Source of the DNA: Leptidea sinapis | Taxonomy: Eukaryota > Arthropoda > Insecta > Lepidoptera > Pieridae | Direction of reading: 5' to 3' | Length of the DNA stretch: 64,000 bases | NCBI RefSeq assembly: GCF_905404315.1 | Contig: NC_066296.1 | Span: 11,284,001-11,348,000, forward strand | In this document: positions 11,001-26,000 of the stretch, piece after piece | Layout: the number at the start of each line of letters is the position of its first letter | Position numbering within the stretch: the stretch's first letter is position 1 | The notes under the pieces: model-generated | Database searches by the model: none | What the model was told of the DNA's origin: nothing | Seen by the model: only the letters and a program-made list of their open reading frames with translations | Position numbers and translations under genes: made by a program

Positions 11001-14000
11001 CGCGCGGACAGGGCGTGAGTAACACGGAACAGAACGACCGAGTGGGAGTGGCGTGGGGGCGTTACCCTGTCGCCACTATTGTGTACAAATGTACCTACTC
11101 GGGTGAGACCAGTTTTTTTTTTTTTTAGATTTTATGACCTGGTAACGAGACCTTTAAGCCGTGTCTTTTTTTCGATCACTTTCGCTTTGAGAGCGCTTCC
11201 CCACTGTTCACTAACTTTTAAATGTTATTTACTGTACTCTTTATGTATTTGTACAAAGGCTTGAAATTATGTACATCACTTAATAATTTTTCAAGCGGCG
11301 GCGGGCGGGAAGATAGATCATAATCATTGACTTCACTCAACTCACTTGCGAGCACTAATCTGTCAATTAAAAAACTTTGACAATCGAAAATCAGGTGTGA
11401 GACCGGTCATTTGATGTCAAGTGAAGCATAATTATCTTTTAAAAAAATACAAATATGCCTTATTATGCCATTTTTGACTGTAGAAATCATAGCATCAATA
11501 AAAATATGTCCAACGAAGAGAATTCTTATCATCGGTAATCATAATTTTCCGATTTAAACACAATTAATATTTTTTAAGTGTTGTGCATAATATACAATTA
11601 AAATAAACCATAATGTTACGACGTATACTTCATTTACCTATACGTTTAACCGATGGAACTTGTGTTAGAATAATTAATGTAAACAATAAAAATATCTTGC
11701 TACTCAACAAGTGCATGCATATACATATCGATATATTTTATCGAAACAAATGTTATTTTTATATATTATATTCAAGTATTACTCTTTTCCATGCATCATG
11801 CGATAAGGGTGTAAGTAATCAAAATGTTATAATACGGTATTGTGTACAAGAGCAACTACGATGAATTCAAATTAATAGTCTTAATTCTCTCGTCAGTGCA
11901 GCAAATTATTATTAAACAAATATGTGTAAGATTCCTGTTAAACTAAATAAGCGTAAATTTTTAAATATAGACAAACAATTTTATTTTATTAAATTTTAAT
12001 ATTTAGAAAATATTGAGGTTCCACCGATAATGTTGAGTCGAGGTGGAGTACAATAAAAACCTCATCACATCATGGTGTAGAAGAAATACGTCATAGAATT
12101 GTAAAGAATATATCGAAAACGAAATGAATTCTGTGAATATTTGTCACCATTGTACCCTGCAATAAACATCATCAGTATTTTTAGCTTCTCTTTTTATTCA
12201 TCATTCATAATCGTATATTCGTTCTCGAATTTTCTTTCCGCACGCGCATTACATATGGAACAGTACGGTTTATAAAATCTCATGTCTTACTGATCCATGG
12301 GTTATACAGAATAACAATATATTCATAAAAAAACTACTTCCCAGGTAAATATAATATTGATATTGTAACTTTCCAAGACTATTCGTGTACGCTATAGTGA
12401 TTTTATTTGAATTGAGCTAAATATGTATTGTCCATCCTTTTAAATAAAACTATACCTAAGACGTACTTTATCGGTAATATACTTTATCAACCCTAAATAC
12501 ATCATGTCCAGTTTTCACTAACTTATCGATATGTTTATTCATTTTCGTACAACACTAGGTATTGTGACAGAAGTCAAATCTATGGTTACAGAGTTCCTAT
12601 TACTTCAAGTTTTTATATGTTTTTCGCAATTTAAGAAAAAGTTCTGAGGTTGTCACAATCACTTTTAGAATATGAGATTAGCGTAATTGTATCAAGCTCG
12701 AAATTGATTTAAATAAATTTGTAGTTATGTCTTATATTAATTGTGAATTGAGGCCTATCATAAAGTCGGAATTAAGTGTGTGTATCACATATTTAATAGA
12801 TAAATATGTGAGTTTGGCGACATCCGTTTCCATAGTAAAATGACATAATGCCACTTCTACTAGTTTTTTCTGTTCTGTGGTATATAACAAGAGGCGGGAC
12901 TGCCAGAGTAAACCATTGAAATTTATTTTACTATGATGCGTGCAGTGAAATTAGATATATGACGGCGAGGTATAATCCGGCTAAGTTTGAAACCGAACAG
13001 TTGGGATTTCGGCTAATATTTTTTTGGATTATAGCCGTCATCTGTCAATCTATCAATCACTGCACGTTTCATACAATCGCTTTTATCTTAGAGTTTCTCT
13101 ATTCGCTGACAACGGTACTTGTTAACACAACACTCTGTGTGGCGTACAACCAAACTGTGGCGTACAACCAAGCAGTGGCGTACAACCAAACACAGACTTG
13201 TAAATAAAGCGCGTACATCAACTTAAACGGCCACCAACGCACATGTGATATGTAATTTTTTTTGCTATGTAATAGCGCCTACTTAAAATTGTCAGTAGTA
13301 AAAAGACATACATTACTGTGAGATAAGTATGTAGGTAATATCTACTCGCCTCTGAGAATGACTTTTTTTATATGAGAGAGAGGGGAAACGAGCAAAAGAT
13401 CCAAGTGATGGTAAGTGGTGAGGACATCCGCAACACCAGGGTTTAAAGGTGTATAATATGCTCTAAGGTCGACGGTGCCTAAGTCGTACCATTTCGGGAA
13501 TACTGCAGCCGGTAATTGATTCCACAGAGCAGCTGTGCGAAGCAGTAAGTTGCATTGATAGTATCATTTGTATTCGAAACGTCTGAATTATTTTTTTATG
13601 AACATTCGGGACGAGACGAGCAGGACGTTCAGCTGATGGTAATTGATACGCGATGCTCATTACAATGCAGTGCCGTTCAGGATTCTTGAAAAGCCCAAAA
13701 CTTCTGAGCGGCACTACAGTTGCGCTCACCTTGAGACATAAGATGTTAAGTCTCATTTTCCCAGTAATATCACTAGCTACGGCGCCCTTCAGACCTAAAC
13801 ACAGTAAAGTTTTTACATTACTGCTTCACGGCAGAATTAGGCGTCGTTGTGTACCCATAATGTACCCGGCATCCTGTGCAAAGGAGCCTCCCTGGTAACT
13901 GGTAAAACTAATACCTGTGTCTCCAACATCTCGACCAGGTAGTGCAGTAGCGTGGTGTTCCTCGATACACTGGACTTGGTGTCCGCCAGCTTGTTGAGAG

Positions 14001-17000
14001 ACGACAGCCGGAATCCAGACGCGTTCCCTCGCGCTCCGCTGGAAAACATATCAAGTGTAAAATCTTGGTCAGAAATGTTAGGTTATATACAAATACCAAA
14101 ATACACACTGTTTATTTTCTTTATCAATCATGTGTATAAATCAATATTCATGATTGGAGCCTTCTTTTTAGCACTATAGCGCCTGTGTTAGAAGACTCTT
14201 CCATAGCTTATTAATATAACATTGTTCTGCGCAGGCCACCTAATTTGTTATCTTTAATATTAAGTAGACTAAGTTGTTATATGATTTAAAAGATGGCTTG
14301 GGAGTTTCTTATCAGTTCTTCTCCCCATATCAAAGCCCCTTTACGAACGGATGTATGTTCATGACGTTTACTAGGTGTAATTACAATCCATATCAGTACC
14401 AATATATTTTTACTAGAGGGGTCAAAAATAGCCAAGTGCTTCACCTTACGGAGAATTATAAAAAACCTATCATATGGACCTTCACATTACCCTATACGAA
14501 TAAGGTGTCCTTATCTTTCATTTTGAGTTAGAGAGAGAGACACTGAGTTTATTCGACATTCTTCTTTGTGCTATAATTTGAATATTAAAAAAGTCTCAGT
14601 AAAGTTCTAGCGCTTGTTTTCAGATTTAATAAATTTTCTAACGAATGGATGTTTGGGTTTGATTTTCAATAGGTTAGTGATTTTTTCAATTCTATTTGAC
14701 AGACAGACGGCGGAGTCTGAGTTTCAAGGTTCTCGGTGGTAATCGTTTGAAATGAAATAAAATTTCTTTATTAATTTTGGTCCAATTTGTACAATAATGA
14801 AAGTCAAGTTTGATGCCATCGGTTCAGGACACTGCTAGGAGTCCTTGTTCTGAAAATAACCGACAGAAACTCACCGAGTTTTATACTCCATCATTATTAT
14901 ACTCTTCATCTTTATTATCCATACATTTATATCATCTCTATGTATTCCTGAACTTTTCATGATACGCTTTCTTCGTTAAAATTTTCTTAATATGGAAAGT
15001 ACAGTTACATGATATGGAAGTTTATTATATTTGATATTTGTAAAGGTTTCCCCATGAATAAGTGGTCAGTTTTATGAAGTCTGAAAGTTGGAACAGGAAC
15101 TCTTATTTCTACTTTTTTTTATGAAAATAAGAGACGAGACGATCAGGACGTTCAGCTGATGGTAATTGATACGCCTTACCCATTACAATGCAGTGTCACT
15201 CAGGATTCTTGAAAAACCCAAAAATTCTACACATAAGATGTTAAGTCTCATTTGCCCAGTAATTTCACTAGCTACGGCGCCCTTCAGACCTAAACACAGT
15301 AAGGTTTACACATTACTGCTAGACGACAGAAATAGGCGCTGTTATGGTATTCATAATCTAGCCGGTATCCTATACAAAGGAGCCTCCCACTGGTTCTAGT
15401 GTTTTTATAGTGACAATCACAATTCTTCAAAAATGTTTCTAAATTTTGGCTAGGGAACTGTGTAAACTCACCGATTCATATAATTGCCGAGAGCCAACAC
15501 AATCTCCAGCAAGGTCTTCAGTCGCCTGGACCTGGTCATGTCTCTGGCCGCTCTCAACACGACGGAAGCTCTGCTGCTGGCCTCAGACACTGCCGCGGAG
15601 AATTTCTTCTTGAACAACAATGTCCGAACGCGTTGTTGGTAATGCGGGATTCTGGAATCAAGCCGCCATTTTGTTTTATTGCACTAAAACATAAACTAAA
15701 ATTTACTAAAGCTAGGACAAATTATGGGACGAGAACTATACAGTTTGAGGGAGCGCTACTATATAATGACTTGCCGAAAGATATATTTGAGGAAAAATGA
15801 GAACTACAGAGGCGGTTACCATACACAATCTGGCTCTTCTTTTCAATTAATCAAAAACAATAAAAAGTAATAGTTACAGTACTTAATATTTGATACGGTT
15901 TACACCTCATGCTGGATCAAGATATAACCTGAGATGAATAAAATCATTATACTCACTTTGATATCTCGAATAGAAACCGATCAGCTCTAGCCATGCTGTC
16001 CAGCTCATCCTGGTGCTCCTCGAGCAGCGCAGCTTCCTCCGCGCTGGGGGTGAACTTGAGCAGTTGTTCCACCATGTCCAGTGGCAGTTGCTCCGAGCTG
16101 TCCATGCGCAGTAAAGCCCTGAAATCGATGGAAAAAATAACAATTTTGTATTAAAACCAAGTTATTTCTGATTTTTTATTCAAAATGTATGGCTCAATTC
16201 AAATTGTAATTCAACTATTTTTATTCAAAATAGAATATAAAATCACTTATTAAAAGTCAAAAACTACTACCAATTCCAAAACGAATGCCTCAGACCTGAG
16301 AAGAACGGCTGCAAAGAACTCAAGGGGGTTTTTGTTTCATAAAATGGTTACATGGTTACAAAGTAATATCGTCCAATTAAACTTATTATTTAATAGCCTA
16401 AGGGCGGTCGCTCCATTCGTTATATATATAAGCATAATATAGGTATCTTAAATCTTTCACAATAAAACCAGTATGGAGGGCTTAGAATTATAAAGCCTAA
16501 CTTATTTTTTTTAACCAAAAACAGAGAAAAGGAAATGGGTAAAGTATCAACAAAGATTTTTCACCTATTCAAAGAAAACAATCAACTTAATGGAGTGCGT
16601 AAAATTTGGAAACTTCTACATACATGGTCTAAAACAGAAGAATACCTGCACTATTAGCGAATTAATTTTCTTATTATCTTATAGAATTAAGTTTTAAATC
16701 ACAACTTATTGTGAATTCTACATGTACGTTTGTAACAGTGTGGCCAAACCGACAAACACACCTGCATATCTCCTCGTCGGTCATCTTCAACTTGGACAGC
16801 AGTATGGTGCAGTTCTGAGCGCGCCGGCCGTCGATCACGGACAGTATTTTGGAGCGGGGCTTCGACCCCAACTGTCTCAAATCCTCCACAGACCCCTCGT
16901 TCTGGAATTATTGACAGTTCTGTGTTTAACCCTCCAAAGATAACCATAATTCGGCATACGTTAATGATAACCACCATAGGCTCCAGCTGTGTGATTTACT

Positions 17001-20000
17001 TTTATATTTTATTTTATTTATTAGGAAAACCCACAGCTTTAAAAACTTAAATGATACTTAAGATAATTACAGAGAGCCAATTATAGGTTTCCAAAATTAG
17101 TGTTAGAGTACAAAATGAAACTGAAACTGTGAACATATACAATTCGAATATAACAATTTACATGATCAATAAATTTAAAGTTAACATAACAAGTATAATA
17201 AAAATTTAAAAATTATATTTTTTAAATTGTGTATTTCAGTAATTTAAACTAATTGAGTAGACCTACACAAAAAATTTACAAAAATCAAAACAGTCTTATG
17301 TTTTAGGAACAAAATCTTTCTCCAGACTGTTCAACAAATGTTCTTTCTTATAAGCTATTCAACATCTCCTGGTAATGCCTAAGTAATAATCCAGTGTTCA
17401 AGTATTTGGTTTTGTTTTTCTTACATCACATACACGAATATCACTTATAAGGTGTCATTTACTTATTTTTTACTATTCGAAAATCGATGCAAATCTTTGG
17501 AGAATCGATAAGGAACTCAATAACTGCTGTTTTAAATAATATTATTAGATTAAAATCTTAACAATTCGTAATTTTGAAGTGATATCCCTTACTTCTGGGG
17601 CTAATAATACAAATTAAATTAGTCAATATTTTTGAAAGAGCGATTCAGGTAAACTTCCTAATATTGGGTGTGAGCAGGTAATCAACTGTAAAGTAGGTAG
17701 TGGAGATGGAGCCACAACCTGGGAGTTGAACAAAACATACAAGATTTTCGGGTTGTGCGGCATGCGGACGGTTGGCTTAGTTGGTAAGAGCGCTCGCACG
17801 GAACCCGCGTCGTCCAAAAATTTTAGTATTTAAATTTCATCATTTCAGCCGGAAGATGTCCACTGCTGGACAAGGACCTCCCCCAAAGATCGTCTTGATA
17901 ATCGGTCCTGCGCTGCCCTCATCCAACGTGTTCCTGCGATCTTGACCAGATCGTCGGCCCATCTTGTGGGGGGCCTACCGATCTTGCGTCTTCCGGTACG
18001 TGGTCGCCATTCGAGGACTTTACTGCCCTAACGGCCATCTGTCCGTCGAGATATGTATGTGCTCTACCTACTGCAACTTCAGGTTCGCAACCATCTGGGC
18101 TATGTCGGTGACTTTGTACAAAAATATGTATATAAATTTAATTTTATAATTATTATAGTAGTAACAGTCATGTATCTATTTATATACAATGTTTTATATC
18201 TAACATTCATCTACATTCCACATATATTATTTAAACAATATTAAGGTCAGATAAGCAACACAAACCTGTACTCCATTCTTCTGGTAAGCGCAGAACATCC
18301 TGTCGATGGTGTGGAGATCTATAGCATTATAGAGCTTCGTGTCATCCAGCTCCTGCCAGATGGTTCCGTGAAGTTTCGCGTCGGGCAGTTTGCTCCAGTT
18401 GAAGCTTTTCAGCGGGTTTCCTGGGGTCGGAACGTTCTTCTTGGGCCTGGGCTGCGGGGCACTGGGCGCGAGAGGCGCGGGGGGAGGGACGGGCGCAGAA
18501 GGGGGAGGCGGGATCGAAACGATAGGGGGAGGCGGGGGAGGTGGCGCGGTACACGTCTCTATGACGGCGCTCTTGAGATTGCTGACCTGTGGAATACAAG
18601 AGTTTAATTAATTTTAGAAATATTAACAGTAAATGTTATAGTGTCCGTTTCTGGCGGTAAATAGCATTTATTGTTTTATTGTGATGTCAACCTTTTATTT
18701 TCCAGTGGGAGGCTCCTTTGCACAGGATGCCGGCTAGATTATGGGTACCACAACGGCACCTATTTCTGCCGTGAAGAAGTAATGTGTAAGCATTATTATA
18801 ATTCGGTCAGATGGGCGCTGTAGCCAGTGATATTACGGGGCAAATGAGACATCATTTGTCTTTCTGTCATCTATTTTTGGGTTTTTCAAGAATCCTGAGC
18901 GGCACTGATTTGTAATGGCCAGGGCGTAGGGCGTATCAATTACCATCAGCTAAACTTCCTGCACGTCTTATCCCTAATTGTCATAAAAAAAATTGAAAGC
19001 GACAGCACCATTGAACCATAAGATGCTGTAATATACAATCAGTAATTCCCCACTACTGCTTGGTGGTACTTATAAAAATACCATTTAATTAGCATCATGT
19101 AATAACTAAGGAGATTCCTGTCTTACGTATTTGTACAAACAACCAACAAACAACAACAATACAACATACTATTTAAGACACTGCGATACAACCCTACAAG
19201 AAGATTCAACCTAAGTTGAAATCTCTCATGTATTACAACCATCAAGCCATAAGCCAACAAATTAAATGAATACTCTACGTGAATCCAGTGTGATAAGTAT
19301 AGTATAAGGTCCATATTCTTAAAGGCGTCTAAATACGTAATCCGTGATCAATAGTTCTCATAACTCTCCATTAAAAAAAAAGACAGGGGAGATGAATTTC
19401 CAAGATCCATCGTATGTACATATATGTGGCCACCTTACGATGAACCTTCCTCAGCACTGCCTAAGTAGTAGTACTGGTAAGAACCTGATTGTGAAGATTT
19501 ACGGCCGTTTTCAATAACCTATCTATCCTTAGTTTAACTTACTAGAGGTAGACAAATCTATCCTTTTACGCTTACTTACATTTCGTAATTTAACGTGAAG
19601 ATGTTGCATATTTCACAAAGGTATATCGAATTGAGGAAACCCGCAATTTTTTCCCTCGATATCCGGGGCGTTGCAAGCATTCGTAGTAATGTACAGTATG
19701 TATTAATAGCGACAGTCGTCCCGCAAGGAACTACCACTTACATATTAACATTTCTATCACCTAATTTGGATTTCTATCGCTATTTAGGTCTTTAGTTGTT
19801 TACTTGATTATAGTGATGTGAGGACAGGACACAAATATCATTTTAGTCACAGATAGTTTATTTAGCCAGTTCCTACATGACTGGTTACTCTTACAACAGA
19901 TACCCATAACATCACTATAATAATGAAACTAGCTGACCCAGAAAACGTTGTATTGTTGCCATATAAAGTAATAAAAAAAAATCAATAATTTAAATTTTTG

Positions 20001-23000
20001 AATTATAAAAAAATAGATGACGACCGATTCTCAGACCTAACAAATATATCGTACCTATTGCGGATCTGTGGAAGGAATATAATAATATAAATATCGCGAT
20101 ACAAAAATGGGTGTTAATCGTAGACGAGTGAAAATTTGAAGTTGAAGAAAATAAAAAAATTGCCAATAAAATAAATAAAAAAAAAATATTTAGGGGTGGG
20201 TCGGGTCACCCTTATCATTTAGGAGTAAGGTTAATTAATATATATATAAATATATATAAATGTTGGCCGATTCTCCGACCTACCCGATATGCACACAAAA
20301 TTTCAAACAAATCGGTTAAGCCGTTACGGAGGAGTTTGGTAATGTATTAGAAGAAGTACAATCGCGTCGAAACATAATGAATAGGTACAGTCGTGTCGCT
20401 ACAGGTCTATAGTACTTATTTGATTTTATTAACCTGGACTATTTTCGCTTGATCGTGAATTATGTATTGAGACGTCTTCATATTTTGAGCTGAAAGTGTA
20501 AAAGACGTTATAAGCCATTACCTTGGCATCGTCCGGAATGCTTCCTTCACTGACTAGTTTCTCAAATCGCGCTCGTTCAGCTCTCTCCTGATTCAACTGT
20601 CAACACAATCAAAATATTAGATCACTCAATCAAATGGATTTTACCTGCATCAATTTTTTACGGAAGAGGAGGACAAACGAGCCTATGGGTCACCTGGTGT
20701 TAAGTGATCACCGCCGCCCATATTCTCTTGCAACATCAGAGGAACCACTGAAGCGTCGCAGCCTTTAAGGAAGGTGTACGCGGTTTTTTAAAGGTACCCA
20801 TATCGTATCAGAAACACCGCACAATGAAGCCCATTCCACAGCTTCGTAGTACGTGGAATAAAGTTTAATAAAAATCGCACTGTGGAGGACCGCCACACAT
20901 CCAGATGGTGGGGATGATATCCCAATGTATGCCGTGTCGTCCGAAGATAGAATTCAGCGGCAGGACTCAATTGAAACAGCTCTCCGTGTTAAATGACATT
21001 CATATTACAATTAAAAAAACTCAACTGTGATATTGCCAATAGAATCAATTTCATAGAGAGATTTTAAATAAAAGTTTGAATGTTTATTTAAAAGTAATAT
21101 TCAAGTACAATTTTAATACAAGTCTGGACTGATATTGAAAAATAGAATTGTATCTAGCAAAGCTATTCAGTATTAATTTTATTTTTTTCGATTTTAATAA
21201 GCCGTTGTTCATATAAGATCACTCACGAGATACCTTTCCCATCAGATATATTTATTGGTAAATAAACTCCCAATAGAAATATAGGAAGCTAATCAAATTT
21301 TCAAGCCACGGAAGACTATTTTTACACAATTCCAATATTTTTATTCAAAATAGGATATAATATAACTTATTGAACGTCGAAAACTCCCATTTGGAAATGT
21401 ATGCCTCAGACCTGAGAAGAACGGGCGCAAGAAACTCATCGACCATCATACTATTTTAATAAAAAATTTCTTAAAAATAGAATTGAATCATAAAATAAGC
21501 CGAAGTCGGACGCAACATTAAGGTTGTATCACTAAGAAAGTTATTTATGTCATAGCAACCTTTACGAGATAAACTTTTATTAACAGTTCTTTTGATTTTC
21601 GCAACACATTTGTTTTGTATGTTTAATAATTATAATTAAGGAATTATTAATTAAGATGAGGTGTAATGTAATCTGCCACCTTCCTGTTGTATTGTTTTGT
21701 ATCTGCCATACCTGCTGCTCCAACTGGTGCGCGCGGCAGGCACTCGCACGCGCCCTCTCCGTGCACTCCATGTGCGCCGCCGTCTCCCTCTCTAACCTCT
21801 CCTTCATCCTCCCAACCATGCCCTCGAGCTCCTCTCTCTCTTGCCCTTGTTGGTCAATTTGCTTCTCCTGTTAGTGAGTTAGACGTGCGGATGTTGTTAT
21901 AGTGTTATGTATGTGTGCGTGAGTACGTTCACACGTTGTTAATAAAACTCAATGGCTGTGATGGAAGCTTGAGATGTTACTGCCCAGTTCCAATGGACTA
22001 CGGTTCAATGTTAAATTTATAAGACGTAGGACGTATAACTTTAATACCATGAAAAAAAAATATTCATTTAAATTAAATCTGCATTAATTTAAACATTGTC
22101 GAGTTACATTATATGGTTTAATATAATATTCATTTATGGCGCAATCGTACACAAAAATGAAAATTAACATTAGTAACATAACAAAATTAACACTTCACAA
22201 CAGCTATTGCAATTATTTTATATTAGTTAAAGTTTATTTCTCAGAAAAATCAACTTTCATCCATAATTTCATCGACTGTCTTACGAATTTTCGATCAGGC
22301 CACGTGTCCTGACGCGAGTTTAACATTTTATACCCATTCCAAGAAAAGTGCTCAACGTCGCTAAAGAAGCTTTCACTTCGAAAATTCAGAGCAAAATAGG
22401 ATTTAATGTTTTCGGGAGTTTTGTTAAATAAATTATTAGACATTCATATTGTTAATATCTGAGTTAGACCTAATTATATCTCAGATCCCATGAAACAATT
22501 GCATTTTTTAATATCTTTTGCAATGTAGGTATTAGAAATTATTGTCAAAAATGTTTTATGAAAAAACGTTCTTTTAAACGCTGTTTCTGTTATCATTTCA
22601 AAATTTCTGTTTATTTCAAGATAAATTAAATAATTGTTTGCATTTGTAGATACTTAAGCCATCTAAAATAGCTACAATACTTTTAGCTATGATTGGTAAC
22701 CAGGAACTTACTTAAGTTAATAATAGTCCAAATATTACTTTATTGTAAGTAGTCTAAAAAGCTTTCATTGCCAAAACCAGTTCGCAAAAATGAAGACTAT
22801 ACCGGTGATTATTATAACCAAACAATATATGCCAATGAGTTTGTATTTAAGCAAATGATTTTACTACATGGCAACATTATCTCTGGACTTCGCTGGAACG
22901 TGAAGCCTGGAACTCTCGCGCGCGTCCTGTTGCATCAGTACAGTTTGCAGTTTAATTACTGTTAGGTACCTACTCCTCCTCGCGTCGTATTCCTCATTGC

Positions 23001-26000
23001 TGAGGGTCGTGATTTCTCTGAGGATTCAACTTTTCGATAATATCAATAAAATCGCCATCTGTGTCTGTCTTTGGCTACGTGCAGTGGATCCTGTTAAGGT
23101 AAATGTCGTGATATTTTAAGCTATTACTGCTATCTATTTGAAGTTTTCATTACTTTTTGAATTTCATTATTAACACTTCCGTAGTTTCTGTTTTCTGTGT
23201 CGCTATAATACTACTATTGTACTAGTCCAGGATCCGATCCATTTTTGCACTTGATTACTGTCTAGCAAATTTTTACGGAATTCATCGCACGGAAAATTAG
23301 CTTTATAATAATCAAGTGCGAAAACGGACCCAGGATCCTGGACTTTACGGCCAAAAAATAAATACTATTTTTACGCAACCCAGACTTTTTCATAATTTCG
23401 GTAAAAATTGCTATAATTATTTTTACGGAAACATTACCCACATAAATACGTTTGTTTACGTAACCCAGACATTTTCATCATTATAATAAAAATTGCTACA
23501 TAAATACTAAAAAAAATAATCGTTGTTTACTTATTAAGTAATAATAATATACAAGTGATGCTTGTTCTGCACACCGTAACAAAGCGACGGTGTGAAGTCA
23601 TCAAGTCCAGAGATAATGTAACCGGTTGTAGTAATTACTCTTAAACTAATCAAAGAAAAAGCTTCCCATGAAACCTTTATCCGAATACCACTGGCAGTTG
23701 TAAATTATTACAAGGGTATAATACCTTTTTCGCCAACTCCGTGGCCAAGTCAACGTTTTCCCTCTCTAGGCTGTCAGCTTTACTTCTGGCAGCGACGAGC
23801 TCTTCCTCTTTCGCTAGCAGGTGGACTATTTCACCAACATTGATCTCCAACGGTGCAACGTCAGGATCGTACACCTGCAGAATAATACACGTCACTTAAG
23901 AGCATGCATTCAAAATAAATTGTAACTGACTGTGGCTTTACCACGAGGATTTCCTTACAAAGTAAATTACATCAATTGTACATTTAATATATTTTAATTA
24001 ACATAGTGAAAAAATATAGGTACTATATCTAAAAATAGAACCTATCGCTAGATCACATAATGAGATATAAAGAAAAATAAAACAGCCTTTTTTAAGGTTC
24101 ATTGTTAAGCTTAACAACCTAATAAACAACCCTTACAATGCCAAGCTTAAAAGCCAGTCACTGGTCCTCGCTATCGGCAGGCTAAGCTGCTCCTAGGCAA
24201 CTATCAACGTAAGCGTGCCACACAATGCATAGGCTTGGACAGGAGACAACTGATAGCCCTCACGGGGTTCCTCTCAGGCCATTAGAAGCTGAATGGACAT
24301 CTAGCCAGAATGGGTCTCAGTGAATTAAACCTGTGCAGTTTCTACTGCGAAGCCACTGAAGACGCCAAATACTTCCTTCTGGAATGCGAGGCCATTGCCA
24401 GAATCAGGCTGGAGTGTCTTAAAATACCTTCACTCAAAGCAGAGGACGTGCCCTGCCTGGACTCTTTGAGGATCCTAAGCTTCTTAAAAGGAATAATAGG
24501 TCTTGAAAATACATTTTAAATCCCGGCACACGTTTCCTAGTCAGCAGCCTCGATTTTTCCACAGCTCATTGTTTTTTACACATAGTCGAGCGCTAGCGCA
24601 AGTGTGTGTTCCCCCTGCACAATAGATCCCAGGATATAAGTGCATCTAAATCCCCTACTCATAATTAAAAAAAAAACCCTTCCAATTATGGCAAATTTTT
24701 ATCTATATGAACCTTCCCAGATTATTTTATATATTAGTCATCACGGACGAGCATGGGTCCCGGTATTAGGCCCGGCATCGACGGAGAGATGAGATTTTTA
24801 TAACCAATCAGATTTCGTTATTTCTATATGTCCTCTTCACTTAGCTTAGGTGTAAATGGATAGAGCAGAGACGCTTTCTCTCGATATGGCGACGTCGTAG
24901 GAGAGAAGATGTCTCATTTTTCTATAGAATTTTGTGCCGCGTCCATCGATCAAGCGGCAGGGAAGAGCGGAGATGCGTGTAGGCGGGTCATTCGTAGATA
25001 CATCACTCGACTGATTTCGAGCTCTCACATCTCCTCTGTGCTTTAGTGGAAATAACCTGACCACTTCGCGGCTTATCTCCTCTCTTCTCCTCTCCTCTCC
25101 GCTTTGGTGGATACCGGGCCTTAGCCTTTTGATTATTACAGATTTTAGAATACTCGAAGTAGGCACTTCGAGTATTCTAGAATCTGTATAATAAAATATA
25201 AATAAAAAATAATAATATGGTATTTATATAGGCATATAAATACCATATTATTAAGAATATAAGCAAAATCAAGTAAAGCAAAGGGCATCGAAGATGTTTA
25301 CAATAAGTTTTATCATATTTTTTGGGACGGGAGAGCAGGGTATGCCAGTATACTGACAGACAGTGATTACAACCGACCATGTTTTCTAGCGACACCAGAA
25401 GAACCACTGCAGCGCTGTCGGTATTCTAACATATTTTTACCTTATGCTGATCAGAAGTTTCGCTGACGCTGTCCCGGTCGCTGTTGGCTCTGCTTCCGGC
25501 CGAGGGTTGCTGCAGCACTACTTGCTGTACAACACGATCCAGCAGCAGCCAGTGTTGTGCGTGTGGGTTGTACTCCACTGAAAAACAATCGTTTCTTCCT
25601 TATATAATGAATTATACGTTTCGATAGAGCCAATAGCTGCTAGACTATATAGAGACAACTGATGAAAACAGGCCAGGGTTATTACTCTAGAGTGCGTGAC
25701 ATACTACGTCTCACACTCGCGATTTGTATGTCACTTTGTGATTTGTGTTTGTGTGCGTTAATTGCTCAAAATAGAGGTAAACAGGTCAAACACATCTTTT
25801 TTTAATTTTCACAGCTGCTAGATCTAGATGTATAAATGATCTAAGGTTTCTTCAAATCCAATTCCACCAATCTCCGAGATAGATAGCCTGATATATTTTT
25901 ATAGTTATTTTTTCCCACACTCTATACTAGTCTATCGAAAATATCTATTAGGAAATGCAGTGAGCGCCTTTAATTAAAATATATTATATCAATTTATATA

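Noticed and set aside
10422..11018. Long plus-strand ORF of 198 codons over DAAM exons 17-18
   Set aside because: Shadow of GC-rich minus-strand exons. The peptide is low-complexity Arg/Ser and crosses splice sites.
18311..18607. Gly/Arg-rich plus-strand ORF
   Set aside because: It is the complement of the polyproline FH1 exon.
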